Source: Candidatus Binatia bacterium
Lineage (GTDB): Bacteria; Desulfobacterota; Binatia; UBA9968; JAJDTQ01
Assembly: GCA_022823055.1 (NCBI GenBank)
Contig: JAJDXX010000244.1
Location: 1 to 34,130 of the forward strand
DNA length: 34,130 nt
Direction of reading: 5' to 3'
Shown here: positions 17,771 to 26,714 of the stretch, piece after piece
Position numbering within the stretch: the stretch's first letter is position 1
How the letters are laid out: each line of letters begins with the position of its first letter
The notes under the pieces: generated by a model
Seen by the model: the letters and a program-made list of their open reading frames with translations, nothing else
The model's database searches: none
What the model was told of the DNA's origin: nothing
Translations under genes and position numbers: made by a program

Positions 17771-19336
17771 TCAATAGCCGATGGCGCAGCCGTCCTTGCG
17801 CGCATCCGACCCGCCCATGAGAACCCCGGTTTCCGGCTCGACGGCGATGGCGTGAGCGCCACCGAAGCTCTCGGGCGCCCCGGAGACCACTTGGTGGCCG
17901 CGCGCCTCCAGGGCGCTGACGGTGGCCGCGGCGACGCCCGGTTCCAGCGCCACTTCCACGCCGGACAGGTGGTTGAACCGGAGTGCGTCCAGCGCCTCCT
18001 GCGCGCTCATGCCGAAGTCCACCACGTTGCTGATGATCTGGCTCTGCACCTGGGCCTGGACGTGGCCGCCCTTGAGCCCCACCACCAGCACCGGGCGCCC
18101 GTCCCGACACACCATGCCCGGCATGAGCGTGTGGCTGCAACGCTTGTGCGGGCCGAGGCAGTTGGGATGCCCTTCCTCGAGGCAGAACATGTGGCCGCGG
18201 TTCTGGAGCACGATGCCGGTGTCCTCCACCGCCACGCCCGAGCCGAAGCCCATGAACAGGCTCTGGATGAAGGACACCCGGTTGCCCTTGCCGTCGGCCA
18301 CGGCCACGTACTCGGTGTCCCCTGCCACCGGGGCCGCGTCCACGCGCGCCACCGCCGTGTCCATGGAGATGCCGCTCCGCAGGGCGGCGATGCGTGGTTC
18401 CGCCACCAGGTCGCACCAGCTCACGGTCATGCTGTCGCGGTCGGACAGGTAGAGCTCGCGGTCGGCAAAGGCGCGTTTCTTGGCTTCGATGAAGAGATGG
18501 AGGTGGTCGGCGCCGTTGTGCTCCATTGAGCCGAGGTCGTATCCCTCCAGGATCCCGAGCATCTCCAGCGCCACGAACCCCTGCGTGGCCGGCGGCAACT
18601 GGTACACCTCGTGGCCGCGGTACGACGCGCGCATGGGCTCCACCCACTCCGAGGCATGCTCCTCCATGTCGCGCATGCCGAAGGCGCCGCCGAGCTTGCG
18701 GGAGCAAAGCACGAGCTTCTCCGCCACTTCCCCGCGGTAGAAATATTCGGCTCCCCCCTCGGCGATGCCACGCAACGTACGGGCCAGATCCGGCTGCTGG
18801 AAGATTTCCCCCGGCCCCGGCGCGCGTCCGTCCACCAGGTAGCCCGCCGCCGCTTCCTCGTTCTTCCGCAGCTTGCCCTCCAGGCCGCGCCACTCCTCGC
18901 TGGTAAAGGCGCTCACCGGGAACCCTTCCTCGGCGTAGCGGATGGCGGGCTCCAGCAGCGCCGCCAAGGTGCGGGTACCGTGGGTTTCCAGAAGCGTCTG
19001 CCACCCGTGCACCGCGCCGGGCACCGTCACCGAGTGGATCCCGGTCTGCGGCACCGCGTCCAGCCCCTCCTTCCGGAAGGCCTCGGCATCGGCCGCGTAG
19101 GGAGAGCGGCCGCTGGCATCCAGCGCCTTCATTTCGCCGGTCTCGGCGATGTAAAGAAGCGCGAAGGCGTCGCCCCCGATGCCGATGGACATGGGCTCCA
19201 GCACCCCGAGCATGGCCGCCGTGGCCACCGCCGCGTCCACCGCGTTGCCGCCCTCCGCCAGCACCTGGACGCCCACCAGCGACGCCAATCGCTGGCTGCA
19301 GGCGACCATCCCGTTCCTGCCCATGACCGTGCCCAT
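17771..19336 (-). CDS. ggt: Gamma-glutamyltransferase family protein
   Basis: NGMVACSQRLASLVGVQVLAEGGNAVDAAVATAAMLGVLEPMSIGIGGDAFALLY; GDTEYVAVADGKGNRVSFIQSLFMGFGSGV region around the processing Thr. Confidence 0.88.
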   Translation of the reverse strand: MGTVMGRNGMVACSQRLASLVGVQVLAEGGNAVDAAVATAAMLGVLEPMSIGIGGDAFALLYIAETGEMKALDASGRSPYAADAEAFRKEGLDAVPQTGIHSVTVPGAVHGWQTLLETHGTRTLAALLEPAIRYAEEGFPVSAFTSEEWRGLEGKLRKNEEAAAGYLVDGRAPGPGEIFQQPDLARTLRGIAEGGAEYFYRGEVAEKLVLCSRKLGGAFGMRDMEEHASEWVEPMRASYRGHEVYQLPPATQGFVALEMLGILEGYDLGSMEHNGADHLHLFIEAKKRAFADRELYLSDRDSMTVSWCDLVAEPRIAALRSGISMDTAVARVDAAPVAGDTEYVAVADGKGNRVSFIQSLFMGFGSGVAVEDTGIVLQNRGHMFCLEEGHPNCLGPHKRCSHTLMPGMVCRDGRPVLVVGLKGGHVQAQVQSQIISNVVDFGMSAQEALDALRFNHLSGVEVALEPGVAAATVSALEARGHQVVSGAPESFGGAHAIAVEPETGVLMGGSDARKDGCAIGY

Positions 19337-19411
19337 GTGTTCTCCGTCTGGACGGCGTCCCTTGAAACGTCATTGATATGGTAGTTACGGAATCCCGCTA
19401 CACACCAACGA

Positions 19412-19505
19412 GTCATTCCCGCGGAAGCGGGAATCCAGGCGGGGTGGGGCCGGGCAATGAGGCCGCCACACCCCCCACCTGGATTCCCGCTTCCGCGGGA
19501 ATGAC
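19412..19505. repeat. Inverted-repeat element, copy 1 (94 bp)
   Basis: gtcattcccgcggaagcgggaatccagg ... cctggattcccgcttccgcgggaatgac. Confidence 0.9.
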
Positions 19506-19552
19506 GGTTCAAAGGGCGATCCTTCCGCCGAACCTTCCCGCCACCCTTCGGG

Positions 19553-20251
19553 CTACGCCGCCTGGGTCTCCTCCACCTCCACCATGGCCGAGCCCAGCGC
19601 CCCGCGGTAGGCCCGATCCAGGGCCAGGCAGTCCCGCGCCGCCCGGATGATCAGGGCGCCGGTGTCCGCGTCGCGCACGTACTTCTCGAACACGGGGTCG
19701 AACATGTCCGAGTGGCCGATGTCCGCGGTCATGTGGAGCTGGGTGTTGGCGTCGAGCTTCTCCACGGAGCCCACGATCTCGTGCGCCTTCTTCATGGCCA
19801 TGCGGTGGGTGAAGCCGCCGCCCTTGACGATCTCGTTGTTGTTCTTCCGCTCGGTGGTGTGGTTGACCATCAGGGACTCGATCCACGAACGCGTGGAGCA
19901 CAGGTGGAACCACGCCCAGAACGCCGCCCGCGCCCCCGGCAGGAGCCTGGCCTCGTCCGCGGCCGCAGCCATCTCTTCGTCGGTGAGGTGGGCCGATCCC
20001 AGCCGTTCGTCGAAGATCAGCTCGTCCTTCTCGTGCTCCCAGATGGCCCGCTTCACGTCCAGCGGCGCCTTGCCCGCGGCCACCGCCCAGCAGTCGCGCC
20101 GGCTCTTGATGTAGTGGGGGTAGTGGAGGTCGAGGATGGCTTGGCGCGCCGGGGTGAGGCGCACCCCGAAGATCCGCCGGTACTCGGCGCTCTCGAAATG
20201 CCGGTTCACCATCTCGTCGACGACGGTGCGGGCCTTCGTCCACTCGCTCAT
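19553..20251 (-). CDS. TenA/PqqC-like iron-containing redox enzyme family protein (HDO-type), copy 3
   Basis: IWEHEKDELIFDERLGSAHLT and TQLHMTADIGHSDMF: HExxE plus HxxxDxxH. Confidence 0.7.
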   Translation of the reverse strand: MSEWTKARTVVDEMVNRHFESAEYRRIFGVRLTPARQAILDLHYPHYIKSRRDCWAVAAGKAPLDVKRAIWEHEKDELIFDERLGSAHLTDEEMAAAADEARLLPGARAAFWAWFHLCSTRSWIESLMVNHTTERKNNNEIVKGGGFTHRMAMKKAHEIVGSVEKLDANTQLHMTADIGHSDMFDPVFEKYVRDADTGALIIRAARDCLALDRAYRGALGSAMVEVEETQAA

Positions 20252-20330
20252 GGGTCACCTCCGTTCCGGGCGTTCCCGCCCCACGCCGGGACCGTGCCGG
20301 GAGGGGCGGGCTCCGGAGACACTCGTGTGC

Positions 20331-20669
20331 TCAGACGGGCCAGCCGTGCTCGGAGACGTCCACGCGGTTGTCCTCGGGATCGGTGATCCAGCTCTCCGCG
20401 ATGGCGCCGTAGGTGTTGGCGTTGGCGGTGGCCTGCGTCGAGTCCTCCACGGCCTTGACGCTGTCCACCACGAAGCCGAAGTGGTGGATGCCGTAGGGCA
20501 GGTTCGGACTGCTGATGAGCGCCACGTCCACGTGCCCGTCGGAGAGGTAGATGGTGCCGTTGGGTCCGCGGGACTTCTCCTCCAGCCCGAAGTGCTCCTT
20601 GTAGTATTCCGCCACCTTGTCGCGGTCGTGGGTGTTGATGGCGATGTGCCGTATCCTGGGCCGTGCCAT
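20331..20669 (-). CDS. VOC-family protein (paralogue of 15763..16194)
   Basis: MARPRIRHIAINTHDRDKVAEYYKEHFGLEE...IYLSDGHVDVALI...GIHHFGFVVDSV...RVDVSEHGWPV. Confidence 0.85.
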   Translation of the reverse strand: MARPRIRHIAINTHDRDKVAEYYKEHFGLEEKSRGPNGTIYLSDGHVDVALISSPNLPYGIHHFGFVVDSVKAVEDSTQATANANTYGAIAESWITDPEDNRVDVSEHGWPV

Positions 20670-20710
20670 TGGCTTTCTCCTTCCTGATGACTCCCCTCGA
20701 CGGGGCAGGT

Positions 20711-21733
20711 TCAGTTTCCGATGATGTCCCTGAGCTTGGCCTTGACCGCGGGCGAGGCGGCGAGCACCTGCTTCACCTGGGCCGCGACGTCTCCCGCCGA
20801 CACGTGATCGATGGTCATCCGGGTCTTCTTGGCGAGCGCCAGAAACTCGGGGTCCTCGAGCGTGGCCTTGAAGGCCTTGCGCAGAACCTCGACGGCTTCG
20901 GCGGGGGCCTTCGGCGGAGCGGCGAACGGGCGGAAGAAACGGTACTGGGCCATCCACGCGTTGAACGCCTCCAGGTCCTCCGCGCCCTTGATGAAGTCGG
21001 TGTACTTGGGCAGCCCCTTCACCTGGGGATCGCTGGAATCGCCCTGCAGGAGCACGGGGATCAACCGGTCGTCGCCCTTGGCGTTCAGCATGTCGCGGGC
21101 GGTGATCTTCATGGACACCCACTGCCAGCAGGCGCCGTCCACCTCGCGCCGGGTCATGGCGGCGCGAATGCCCGCCGTGCCCTGGTAGCCGGGCACCAGC
21201 TTCACGTTGGCGCCGATCAACTGCTTGAGGATCCTGGGCTGCTCGCGGGTGCTGCTGCCCGCCGCCCCCATGGTCAGGGTCTTCTTGGATTTCACCACGT
21301 CGTCGAGGGTCTTGACGCCGCTGAAGCCCATGAACGCGCACGCGGGCATGCCCACGCTCGGCGCCCCGATCCACTGGAACTTGCCGGCGTCGAACTTGAT
21401 CCCCTCCGTGCCCATGGTCTGCTCCATGACGAGGCCGCTGATGAGCATGGCAAAGGTCAGACCGTCCGGCTTGGCGACGTTGTACAGGTAGTTGGCGGCG
21501 ATGAGACTGCCCGCCCCGGGCATGTTCTGCACGATGAGGTTGGGCTTGCCCGGCAGGTGCTTGGGCATGTGGCGCGCGATGGCGCGCGCGTAGGTGTCGT
21601 ATCCGCCGCCGGGCGACGTGCCGACGATGAGCCGCAGCGTCTTGCCGGTGTAGTCCGGAGCCGCATGGGCCGCGGCCAGCCAGCACAACGAAGCGACCAC
21701 TACGAGACAACCGAGGGTCCTGATCCTGGGCAT
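20711..21733 (-). CDS. Tripartite tricarboxylate transporter receptor (TctC/Bug family)
   Basis: Signal peptide, YTGKTLRLIVGTSPGGGYDTYARAIARHMPKHLPGKPNLIVQNMPGAGSLIAANYLY. ATG at 21733 preceded by GGAGGAATTC. Confidence 0.9.
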   Translation of the reverse strand: MPRIRTLGCLVVVASLCWLAAAHAAPDYTGKTLRLIVGTSPGGGYDTYARAIARHMPKHLPGKPNLIVQNMPGAGSLIAANYLYNVAKPDGLTFAMLISGLVMEQTMGTEGIKFDAGKFQWIGAPSVGMPACAFMGFSGVKTLDDVVKSKKTLTMGAAGSSTREQPRILKQLIGANVKLVPGYQGTAGIRAAMTRREVDGACWQWVSMKITARDMLNAKGDDRLIPVLLQGDSSDPQVKGLPKYTDFIKGAEDLEAFNAWMAQYRFFRPFAAPPKAPAEAVEVLRKAFKATLEDPEFLALAKKTRMTIDHVSAGDVAAQVKQVLAASPAVKAKLRDIIGN

Positions 21734-21983
21734 GAATTCCTCCGGAGCGTTTGAAAACGCCGTTGCTGGGCGTTGGCGAAACCGAAACCGCCTTCGGTAG
21801 TTCATCCCCATTTACTCCTCTTCGGTCTCCCGGTTCAACCCCGGCGGGACAGCCTCCAACCGGAGTCCCGTGGTTTTCCCCGTTCGCGGGGAAATCGCGG
21901 CTGGTGTATACGGTAAGGAGCCGTCATCTCTTTGCCGGCCCGGCACGAAGCGACAGGCAACGACCTCGAGGGAGGACGACACC

Positions 21984-22901
21984 ATGGACAAAATTCATTT
22001 CCCCTACCGCTCCGCGAGTCACCTGGCGTTCCTTCACGTGGCGGCGCAGTCCGGCGCGTGGGAGGAGCATGGCCTCGACGTGGAGTACGACGCCTACATC
22101 AGCTCCGAGGACGCGCACAAGTTCGTCGCCGACGGCAGCGTCGAGTTCGTCGGCGGTAACCACGTCTCCACCTACGGCGCGCGCATGCGCGGCGACCAAT
22201 GGCTCTACCTGGGGCAGACCGTGAGCTGGCTCGACCACCGGCTGGTGGTGCGGGCGGACTCCGGCATCGACGGCGTGTCGGACCTCAAGGAGAAGGTCGT
22301 GGCCATCCGCGGCAACCACCCAGGCCTCAACACGTGGCTGTTCCTCAAGCAGCACGGGCTCGACCAGGACCGCGGCGACGTGACCCTTGAAAGGATCCGC
22401 GGCGCCGCCACCTGGGAAATGGTTCGTGACGGCGACGCCGACGCGGCGCTGGTGAACCCGCCCGCGGACCTTTTCGCCCAACGCGCCGGGTTGAAGGTCA
22501 TCGACGTCGATCCCCTGCCCATGGTGTGGTTCACCACCATGTCCAGCGGACGGAAGTTCGTGGACGGTCACCCGGACATCGTGGAACGCTTCCTCAAGGG
22601 CGCATGCCAGGGCATCGCCTACTTCAAGACGCACCGGCAGGAGTCCATCCAGATCATCCAGGACCGGTACAAGACCGACGGCGACCTGGACCTGGAGGCC
22701 GCCACACGCCTGTGGGAGAGCATCTCGAAGATCCTGAGCCCGAAGCCCTACGCGTCGTTCCAGGCCGTGGGCAACGTATATGAACTGGCCAAACGCAAGG
22801 ATCCGGCCGCCGCGCAGGTCGAGCCCACGTCGCTATGGGACTACCACCACCTGCGCAGGATCGACGACAGCGGATTCATCGACAGCCTGTACCAGACGTA
22901 A
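21984..22901 (+). CDS. NMT1/THI5-like substrate-binding family protein
   Basis: PYRSASHLAFLHVAAQSGAWEEHGLDVEYDAYISSEDAHKFVADGSVEFVGGNHV...SDLKEKVVAIRGNHPGLNTWLFLKQHGLD. No signal peptide from the ATG with GGAGG upstream. Confidence 0.75.
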   Translation: MDKIHFPYRSASHLAFLHVAAQSGAWEEHGLDVEYDAYISSEDAHKFVADGSVEFVGGNHVSTYGARMRGDQWLYLGQTVSWLDHRLVVRADSGIDGVSDLKEKVVAIRGNHPGLNTWLFLKQHGLDQDRGDVTLERIRGAATWEMVRDGDADAALVNPPADLFAQRAGLKVIDVDPLPMVWFTTMSSGRKFVDGHPDIVERFLKGACQGIAYFKTHRQESIQIIQDRYKTDGDLDLEAATRLWESISKILSPKPYASFQAVGNVYELAKRKDPAAAQVEPTSLWDYHHLRRIDDSGFIDSLYQT

Positions 22902-22967
22902 GCGACGAAGGAACACAAGGAACGACCGGAGTGTCTCACGGCTCCATCCTGGCAAAGGAGGTTTGCA

Positions 22968-23819
22968 ATGTGGCGTTTGGCGCTCGCGCTGGTGGTTTTG
23001 TTGGCTGCCTGTTCGGAATCGGACAAGAAACGGGTGCTGGAAGTCCTTGAGCACGAGGAAGTGGTCGGAGGGATCGCACGGGTGCTCGCCAAGTCGGATA
23101 CACTGATGGTGAGCGATGCGTTGTCTATCGACGGGACGCCTTCACTGACCGAGTATGAGTGCATCACCGAGACAAATACGTGCACGCGAGACAGCGTGCC
23201 CTTGTTCGACCCCGTTGACACGCTCGCAGAACTGATCACGGTGACGGCCAACCCTGATGTCGAGCGGTCCGATATTCGCCAGCAGAATGGCATCGACCTG
23301 GCCGAATACAGCGTCACGGAAACCCGCCCGGGAGCCATATGGACGACTTCCCACTACGGTGCATGGCTGGACTACAGCGCCTTCGAGACTTCCATCGCCC
23401 GCGGCCTGAAGACCGACAACGTAAACGTGCTGGCGGCCTACAGTATCTCTTTCGGCCAAAGGACGCCGGACGACGCCCCTCCCCTTCAAGACGGGGCTAC
23501 ATGGGAAGGGATGATGTTGGGCCACACCAGAGGGCCAAACGCCGTCGACGCGCTTCAAGGTGACGCCACCATCGCCTTCGAGTTCGACGCGATGACAGTC
23601 GATGTCCTGTTTTCCAACATCACGTACGTGACAACCGGTGCGGACTTTCGCGGCGGAGACATACCGTTTAACGGCATCCAGGTCGGTAACGGTGCGTTCA
23701 CGGACCGCACGGCGACCGCACACATCGCTGGTCGCTTCTATGGCCCCGCCCACGAAGAGGTCGGCGGCGTGTTCACCTGGCCGACGGCCTTGGGAGCGTT
23801 CGGCGCTCGCAAGCAATAG
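22968..23819 (+). CDS. Lipoprotein with TbpB-like (transferrin-binding protein-like) C-terminal beta-barrel
   Basis: Lipobox ALVVLLAACSES; C-terminus AHIAGRFYGPAHEEVGGVFTWPTALGAFGARKQ matches the FYGP-x-AxExGGxF...GAFGA pattern of TbpB-like barrels. Confidence 0.65.
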   Translation: MWRLALALVVLLAACSESDKKRVLEVLEHEEVVGGIARVLAKSDTLMVSDALSIDGTPSLTEYECITETNTCTRDSVPLFDPVDTLAELITVTANPDVERSDIRQQNGIDLAEYSVTETRPGAIWTTSHYGAWLDYSAFETSIARGLKTDNVNVLAAYSISFGQRTPDDAPPLQDGATWEGMMLGHTRGPNAVDALQGDATIAFEFDAMTVDVLFSNITYVTTGADFRGGDIPFNGIQVGNGAFTDRTATAHIAGRFYGPAHEEVGGVFTWPTALGAFGARKQ

Positions 23820-23852
23820 CGAAGCCGCCGCATCACCGCGCAAGGGTCAGCG

Positions 23853-24947
23853 ATGGCCTCCACGGTCCCCGGAGTGGCGGGCGGGACACCCACTTCCTCC
23901 CCCTCGGCCCCCGAACCGCCCAACACCGTACTGGTCACCGGCGCCAGCGGCTTCATCGGCAAGCACGTCGTTCTCGAACTGCTGAACGCGGGCTATTGCG
24001 TGGTGGGCTCGCTACGGTCGGAATCGCGCCGGGACGAGGTGCGCGACGCGGTGCGGCCGCATCTCTCCTCCACCGCCGACCTCCACCGGCGCCTGCGCTT
24101 TGTCATCCTGGACCTCAACGAGGACGGCGGCTGGCCCGACGCCATGTCAGGCGTGGACGTGCTGATGCACACGGCGTCGCCCTTGCCCATGGCGCAGCCA
24201 AAGGACGAGAACGATCTCATCCGGCCCGCCGTCGACGGTACCCTGCGGGCGCTCCGGGCAGCCTTCGCCGCCGGCATTCGCCGTGTGGTGCTCACATCCT
24301 CGTCCGCGGCCGTGACGAACCGGGCGCCCGTCCCCGGCAAACAACGGTTCGACGAGTCGGACTGGAGCGACCCCGCCTGGCCGGGGATGACGCCCTACAC
24401 CAAATCCAAGACCCTGGCCGAACGCGCGGCCTGGGACTTCGTCACGAACGAGGCGCCGGCCATGGAGCTGACCACGATCAATCCATGCCTCGTGCTCGGC
24501 CGTCCCCTCGACGACCACTACGGCACCTCGCTAAAGGTGGTGGAGCGGCTGCTCCAGGGCCGGGATCCAATGCTGCCGAGAGTCGGCCTTCCCGTGGTGG
24601 ATGTCGAGGACGTGGCGCGCATGCACGTCCGCGCCCTTGTCGCGAACGGTGCCGCCGGCAAGCGCATCATCGGAGCCGACGAATTCATGTGGCTCACGGA
24701 GGTGGCGGGAGTCCTGAGGGGGGAATACCCCAGCCGGCGAATCCCTGCCAGGACGGCACCGGACTTCCTGATCCGTTTGACCGGCCTCTTCGACCGCACC
24801 ATCCGTTCCATCGTTCCCCTGCTGGGACGACGCCAGGAACTTGACAATACCCGGGCGCGGGAACTCCTGGACATGGAGTTCACTCCGGCGGCCGACAGCC
24901 TCCGCGCCACCGCCCGCTACATCATGCAGCGCGGTCTGGTGCGTTGA
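23853..24947 (+). CDS. NAD-dependent epimerase/dehydratase (dihydroflavonol reductase-like)
   Basis: VLVTGASGFIGKHVVLELLNAGYCVVGSLRSESRRDEV...VDVLMHTASPLPM...YTKSKTLAERAAWDF. Confidence 0.88.
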   Translation: MASTVPGVAGGTPTSSPSAPEPPNTVLVTGASGFIGKHVVLELLNAGYCVVGSLRSESRRDEVRDAVRPHLSSTADLHRRLRFVILDLNEDGGWPDAMSGVDVLMHTASPLPMAQPKDENDLIRPAVDGTLRALRAAFAAGIRRVVLTSSSAAVTNRAPVPGKQRFDESDWSDPAWPGMTPYTKSKTLAERAAWDFVTNEAPAMELTTINPCLVLGRPLDDHYGTSLKVVERLLQGRDPMLPRVGLPVVDVEDVARMHVRALVANGAAGKRIIGADEFMWLTEVAGVLRGEYPSRRIPARTAPDFLIRLTGLFDRTIRSIVPLLGRRQELDNTRARELLDMEFTPAADSLRATARYIMQRGLVR

Positions 24948-25004
24948 CGCCGGAAATCGCCTCCCGGATCCCTCTTCGAACCCCTCACCAATTCCGGCGA
25001 CGCG

Positions 25005-26036
25005 CTACTTCCCGGACACGAGTTCCTTGTACTTGTCGAGAAGCTCCTTCGGCGCGCCGTAAAGGTCCGTGACGGTCTTCTCGATGGTCTGCGGAGTAGC
25101 GGGCGAGATGACCAGGTTCTGCCGCTCGGCCTGCTTCAGGAGCTCCGGGCTGCTCAGAGCGGCCATGAAGCCTTTGCGCAGGATCGCCACGCGGTCCGGG
25201 GGCGTGCCCGGAGGCAGGGCGAACAACCGCAGCAGCTTCCACGTCCCCACCAGGAAGTCCGCCATGCGCTGCTGCTCGGCATCGAGCTTGAGATCCTTGA
25301 GCCTGGCGATGCCCGGGATCGGCTTGAGCCGCGGCTCCTCTCCCATGGAAAGGATCGGGCGCACGAGGCCGCTCTTGATGTAGCGCCGGTAGTTGCCCTG
25401 CATGGTCTGCTGGGACATGACCCGCGCGTCCAGTTCCTTTCGTTCCATGGCGGCCATGACGTTGGAAGTGCCGCGATAGCCCATGACCGCCTTGATGGGA
25501 TAACCCAGGTGGCGCAGGAACAGAGTGGCCGCGGTGGATGCGGAGCCGACACCGGTCGATCCGGCGTGCAGGGTCTTCTTGGAGTTCTTGAAATCGTCGA
25601 ACGTCTTGACGGGAAGGTCGCTACGGACCCAGAGAACCTCCGGCAGGCTCCCGATGGCCGGATCCGTAATCCAGATGAACTTCCGTGGGTCGAACGTGAT
25701 GTTCTTGCTTCCCACCACCGCATCGACGAGCGAGCCCGCGTTGAACACCACGATCGTGCGACCGTCGCCCGGTTGCATGGCATAGACGCGGTTGGCCGCG
25801 GCTTTGCTCCCTGCTCCCGGCATGTTCATCACGATGATCGAGGGATTGCCGGGGATGTGGGCGCTCAGGTAGCGGCCCACCAGGCGAGAGAACGTGTCGA
25901 AGCCGCCGCCGGGACTGTAGCCCACGACGATACGGATCGTCTTGCCTTTGTAGAAGGGCTCGTCCGCGGCCCAAGCGCCGCCGGACGCCAGCGCCAGCGC
26001 GACGAGTCCCATCAACGTCGAACGCAGTATCTTCAT
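25005..26036 (-). CDS. Tripartite tricarboxylate transporter receptor (TctC/Bug family)
   Basis: MKILRSTLMGLVALALASGGAWAADEPFYKGKTIRIVVGYSPGGGFDTFSRLVGRYLSAHIPGNPSIIVMNMPGAGSKAAANRVY. Confidence 0.9.
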   Translation of the reverse strand: MKILRSTLMGLVALALASGGAWAADEPFYKGKTIRIVVGYSPGGGFDTFSRLVGRYLSAHIPGNPSIIVMNMPGAGSKAAANRVYAMQPGDGRTIVVFNAGSLVDAVVGSKNITFDPRKFIWITDPAIGSLPEVLWVRSDLPVKTFDDFKNSKKTLHAGSTGVGSASTAATLFLRHLGYPIKAVMGYRGTSNVMAAMERKELDARVMSQQTMQGNYRRYIKSGLVRPILSMGEEPRLKPIPGIARLKDLKLDAEQQRMADFLVGTWKLLRLFALPPGTPPDRVAILRKGFMAALSSPELLKQAERQNLVISPATPQTIEKTVTDLYGAPKELLDKYKELVSGK

Positions 26037-26141
26037 CGGAAATTCCTCCTCTGGACCATACCCGCCTGTCAGGACCCCGGGTGCGGCACTATCCGCCCCA
26101 CGGCTTACGGTCAACGGTTTCGAAGTTTCGCGGGACCGCCT

Positions 26142-26555
26142 TCAGAGGCCCGCCTTCGCCTTCAACTTGTCGATCAGCCGCACGGCCACCTCGATGTCCT
26201 CCTCCATGGTGCGCCCGCTCACGCCCACGGCGCCGACCACCGCGCCCTCCCCGTCCTTGACGAGCACCCCGCCGCCGATGGATGTCAGGTTGGCGTCGCC
26301 GTAGGCGGCGATGCCGCGGTTCCCGACCATCTTCTCGATCTCCACCGAGTCCCGGCCGAACCACAGGGCCGAGTATCCCTTGTTGTGGGAGAGGACACTG
26401 GAGCGGTAGGGCGCGCCGTCCATGCGCGTGTAATGCACCAGTTCTCGATGCGGGTTGAGCACCGCCCAGGACACCGGCCGCCCGGTTTCGTTGGCCAACT
26501 CGGCCAACAACTCGCCGGCCGCTTCGTGAATTACGCTGTGAGACAGTCCTGCCAC
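26142..26555 (-). CDS. GlcG/HbpS-type heme-binding family protein
   Basis: LSHSVIHEAAGELLAELANETGRPVSWAVLNPHRELVHYTRMDGA...SIGGGVLVKDGEGAVVGAVGVSGRTMEEDIEVA. Confidence 0.75.
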   Translation of the reverse strand: MAGLSHSVIHEAAGELLAELANETGRPVSWAVLNPHRELVHYTRMDGAPYRSSVLSHNKGYSALWFGRDSVEIEKMVGNRGIAAYGDANLTSIGGGVLVKDGEGAVVGAVGVSGRTMEEDIEVAVRLIDKLKAKAGL

Positions 26556-26714
26556 TTTGTCACCTCCGTTGGGGGTCGCCGGTAAAATGTGTTGTCTATT
26601 TTATCGCATCCCGTGGAGTCAAGCCGATTCGTCGACCTCATGCCATCATCGATACGCACCCTGGAGCCACAAAATCCGGGTTCACCCGGTACGCACCGGA
26701 GGGCGAGTGGATGG

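Noticed and set aside
17739-19373. 544-aa minus-strand ORF in another frame over GGT
   Set aside because: G/R-rich out-of-frame translation of the gamma-glutamyltransferase gene.
19412-19505. Ordinary intrinsic terminator only
   Set aside because: The hairpin could stop transcription, but the conserved core and second copy at 30758-30854 indicate a dispersed repeat element rather than a gene-specific terminator.
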